Shown piece after piece: positions 28,355-29,061 of a stretch of 29,061 nucleotides of DNA. The position numbers and the translations under genes were made by a program. The stretch covers positions 1 through 29,061 of the forward strand of contig JBBSEC010000057.1 in the NCBI GenBank assembly GCA_038240075.1, read 5' to 3'. Numbering within the stretch: position 1 is the stretch's first letter; each line of letters opens with the position of its first letter. This DNA is from DATBAK01 sp038240075. GTDB taxonomy: Bacteria; Actinomycetota; Acidimicrobiia; IMCC26256; PALSA-610. The notes under the pieces were generated by a model that saw nothing but the letters and a program-made list of their open reading frames with translations, did no database searches and was not told the DNA's origin.

Positions 28355-28449
28355 GCCGTGCGTCGCGTGTCGACGCGATCGCTGGAACGCCCAGTGTCCA
28401 GCATCGCGTCGGTCGGTTCCGAGACGACGCGCGGAAGGTGTTCGACAGC

Positions 28450-28938
28450 TCAGAGAGCGATGGTGTGTTGCCGCGCGATCGCTGCGCACACGTCGCGCAC
28501 GTCCATCGCAGTTCGTTCCGCCGCGGCACGGATCAGAATCACCGCGGAGTACATCGCGTAGATCCAGAAGTCGTCGGCCTGATACCAGGCGACGTCCTCG
28601 AGTAGATCCGGTCGCGCGCCGCCGTGCAGCGCCGCGGAGGCAAACAACGCGTAGCGCATCTTTTGCCTTGCGGTGTTCCCGCTGACCCGAAGCTCGGCAA
28701 GGTGACGCTCGACGATTCCTTCGAAGTCGACCGGCGTTGCCCGCGAGAAACCGGCCACTGTCATTGCGTCCGCGGCGACCTCGAGCATGACTTCGCCGGG
28801 GAATGTGTTGCTGCGCGGATGCAGCGCTTCCAGGTCGCGGGCGATGTCTGCCAGTGGCGTGCCCAACGCGACACCACGCAAGAGGAACTCGATCGCGAGC
28901 TCCTCGTCCCCGTCCGAAGGCACAACCGACTTCGCCAC
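28450..28938 (-). CDS. Hypothetical protein
   Basis: This 162-residue, mostly helical protein (DGDEELAIEFLLRGVALGTPLADIARDLEALHPRSNTFPGEVML in pieces; ARQKMRYALFASAALHGGARPDLLEDVAWYQADDFWIYAMYSAVILIRAAAERT). There is no signal peptide, and the moderately hydrophobic segment near 125-140 is probably a buried helix. I recognise no family or catalytic motif. GTG 28938 is chosen because a TACCGT -10 box ends 6 nt upstream on this strand, the same leaderless layout as apt and hisS, and no ribosome site is present. It is transcribed toward the repeat-rich gap. It could be host or element DNA. Confidence 0.7.
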   Translation of the reverse strand: MAKSVVPSDGDEELAIEFLLRGVALGTPLADIARDLEALHPRSNTFPGEVMLEVAADAMTVAGFSRATPVDFEGIVERHLAELRVSGNTARQKMRYALFASAALHGGARPDLLEDVAWYQADDFWIYAMYSAVILIRAAAERTAMDVRDVCAAIARQHTIAL

Positions 28939-28944
28939 GCTGAA

Positions 28945-28950
28945 ACGGTA
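28945..28950 (-). promoter_or_regulatory. -10 box of minus-strand hypothetical gene, probably leaderless
   Basis: On the minus strand TACCGT is followed by six bases and GTG 28938. The spacing is the same as for hisS (TACCAT, 6 nt, GTG). No Shine-Dalgarno lies between. Confidence 0.4.
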
Positions 28951-29061
28951 GACGGCTTCAAGGCCCCTCGTCTCTCTGCGCGTCCGGAGCCGAACCCGAG
29001 AGGCACAACGTCGTCGAGCTCTGCGGGAGCACTACGGGCGGGCTCGCGTAGCGAGCGCAGA

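Larger units (their letters stand above)
27836..28449. other. Intergenic region with hairpins and repeats
   Basis: About 610 nt without a convincing gene. Frames exist on both strands (for example + 28080-28301), but they have no good ribosome site and encode Arg/Pro/Trp-rich, low-complexity sequence. The stretch holds the excisionase-like gene's 5' region, an AT-richer patch (about 27980-28050) with TAGTTACTA, a perfect 11-bp hairpin (28051-28076), a 7-bp hairpin at 28300-28316 and three AGCCCACCA repeats. It could contain a replication or transfer origin or regulatory region of the element. Confidence 0.55.

Noticed and set aside
29042..29056. GCTCGC-GTA-GCGAGC hairpin at the right edge
   Set aside because: It is a short 6-bp stem at the end of the window with no context to judge it.

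Overview
This is a GC-rich chromosomal segment from an actinobacterium. The order secF tail-apt-rel, the hisS-aspS-rarA-alaS-ruvX-mltG-aroE block, start codons that are mostly GTG in tight 4-nt overlaps, and promoters that appear leaderless all fit Actinomycetota. Type IV pilus (T4P) genes built into this housekeeping block point to a deep lineage such as Acidimicrobiia rather than Streptomyces or Mycobacterium. The class assignment is inference; no rRNA gene is present.

Layout, all on the + strand unless stated. 1-2907: end of a probable secF, then apt and a bifunctional rel (nucleotide salvage and (p)ppGpp). 2973-6687: three overlapping prepilin-like genes (minor pilins or pilus-tip proteins). 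6765-9584: a membrane diguanylate cyclase (GGDEF) whose frame runs without a stop into histidyl-tRNA synthetase. 9581-18523: aspS, rarA, two small membrane or accessory genes, alaS, ruvX, mltG and aroE. 18643-25686: a DUF4388 protein, pilB, a minus-strand DUF559 endonuclease-like gene flanked by three copies of a palindromic repeat, pilT and pilC. 25687-29061: an accessory end with a tyrosine integrase, two small unknown genes, a minus-strand excisionase-like HTH gene, a gap with hairpins and repeats, and a minus-strand unknown gene. pilA and the rest of the pilus locus, often found next to pilC, are not seen before the window ends.

The main non-obvious signal is a promoter-like element, roughly TACA/TAAG-N16-(G/T)(C/T)CGATA(T/C), which resembles sigma-28/FliA/SigD/WhiG promoters. 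It lies before the minor-pilin operon, the diguanylate cyclase, pilB and pilT, with a weaker version before the DUF4388 gene. PilB carries an MshEN-type N-terminal domain, a known c-di-GMP-binding module, and PilT carries a degenerate one. Together these suggest a dispersed regulon in which one alternative sigma factor drives pilus motors, minor pilins and a c-di-GMP synthase. The second unusual item is the in-frame GGDEF-HisRS fusion, which has an apparent internal leaderless promoter for HisRS alone.
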